A stretch of DNA of 64,000 bases from Ciborinia camelliae (Eukaryota; Ascomycota; Leotiomycetes; Helotiales; Sclerotiniaceae), in the NCBI GenBank assembly GCA_025890175.1, contig JANPYM010000010.1, positions 1,828,427 through 1,892,426 on the forward strand. The letters run 5' to 3'. This document shows positions 63,855 through 64,000 of this stretch, in pieces. How positions within the stretch are numbered: position 1 is the first letter of the stretch; each line of letters opens with the position of its first letter. Below the pieces are notes generated by a model. It saw only the letters and a program-made list of their open reading frames with translations. It ran no database searches and was not told where the DNA came from. The position numbers were made by a program, and so were the translations under genes.

Positions 63855-64000
63855 CAGGGAAAGAGGGGAAAGAGAGAGAGAGGAAGGATAATAAGAAGGC
63901 CTCACGAGCGAAAGAAACATCAAATTCTTTCTTGATGTTCCTTTCTATGGCTGGCTGGGTAGCTAGTTGATGGGTGGCTAGTGGGTGGGTGGGTGGGTGA
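63855..64000. other. Window end, repeats, no gene
   Basis: Short unique stretch with a near-palindrome around ATCAAATTCTTTCTTGATG (about 63919-63938), then GGGT/GGCT simple repeats. No gene seen. Confidence 0.4.

Overview
This window is eukaryotic nuclear DNA from a filamentous ascomycete. The genes carry short 45-175 nt introns with GT-AG ends (two with GC-AG ends), the protein families are typical of Pezizomycotina, and an extreme AT-rich block next to an inverted repeat with one-directional C/T and G/A differences fits RIP (repeat-induced point mutation). A leotiomycete of the Botrytis/Sclerotinia type is plausible, but that is inference. All gene models below were spliced by eye from reading frame, splice signals and family fit.

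Layout. 0.8-4.7 kb: GH71 alpha-1,3-glucanase (-), then a small HsbA-like protein (+). 4.8-13.8 kb: a probable lactose/galactoside module made of a GH2 beta-galactosidase (-) and an MFS sugar permease (+) fired divergently from a 1-kb promoter containing a Gal4-type CGG-N11-CCG palindrome, followed by a Zn2Cys6 regulator. 15-17 kb: an allantoate-type MFS transporter. 19.5-22.5 kb: a GST and a cytochrome P450, both (-). 22.8-26.5 kb: a 413-bp foldback element and an AT-only block with a 665-N gap. 26.8-27.8 kb: a conserved unknown protein. 28.4-32.3 kb: two UstYa/DUF3328 genes and one candidate small secreted peptide gene. 33.9-39 kb: a rhodopsin-like SAT4-type membrane protein, a decayed APH-type kinase pseudogene and a large unknown protein.

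39.3-53.0 kb is a secondary-metabolite locus: an O-methyltransferase (-), a second SAT4-type membrane protein (+) and a 2,531-residue non-reducing polyketide synthase (+) with SAT-KS-AT-PT-ACP-CMeT-esterase order. The expected product type is a C-methylated aromatic polyketide released by hydrolysis and possibly O-methylated. 53-58.5 kb is a long gene-poor, microsatellite-rich spacer. 58.5-60.3 kb encodes an APC-family GABA/choline-type permease. Beyond it, a 1,708-bp simple-sequence-rich segment occurs twice in tandem, separated by exactly 10 N; this looks like two unmerged contig ends rather than biology.

The most interesting parts for follow-up are the polyketide locus, the UstYa pair with its possible peptide partner, the lactose-type module, and the RIP-marked foldback element at the edge of the AT block.
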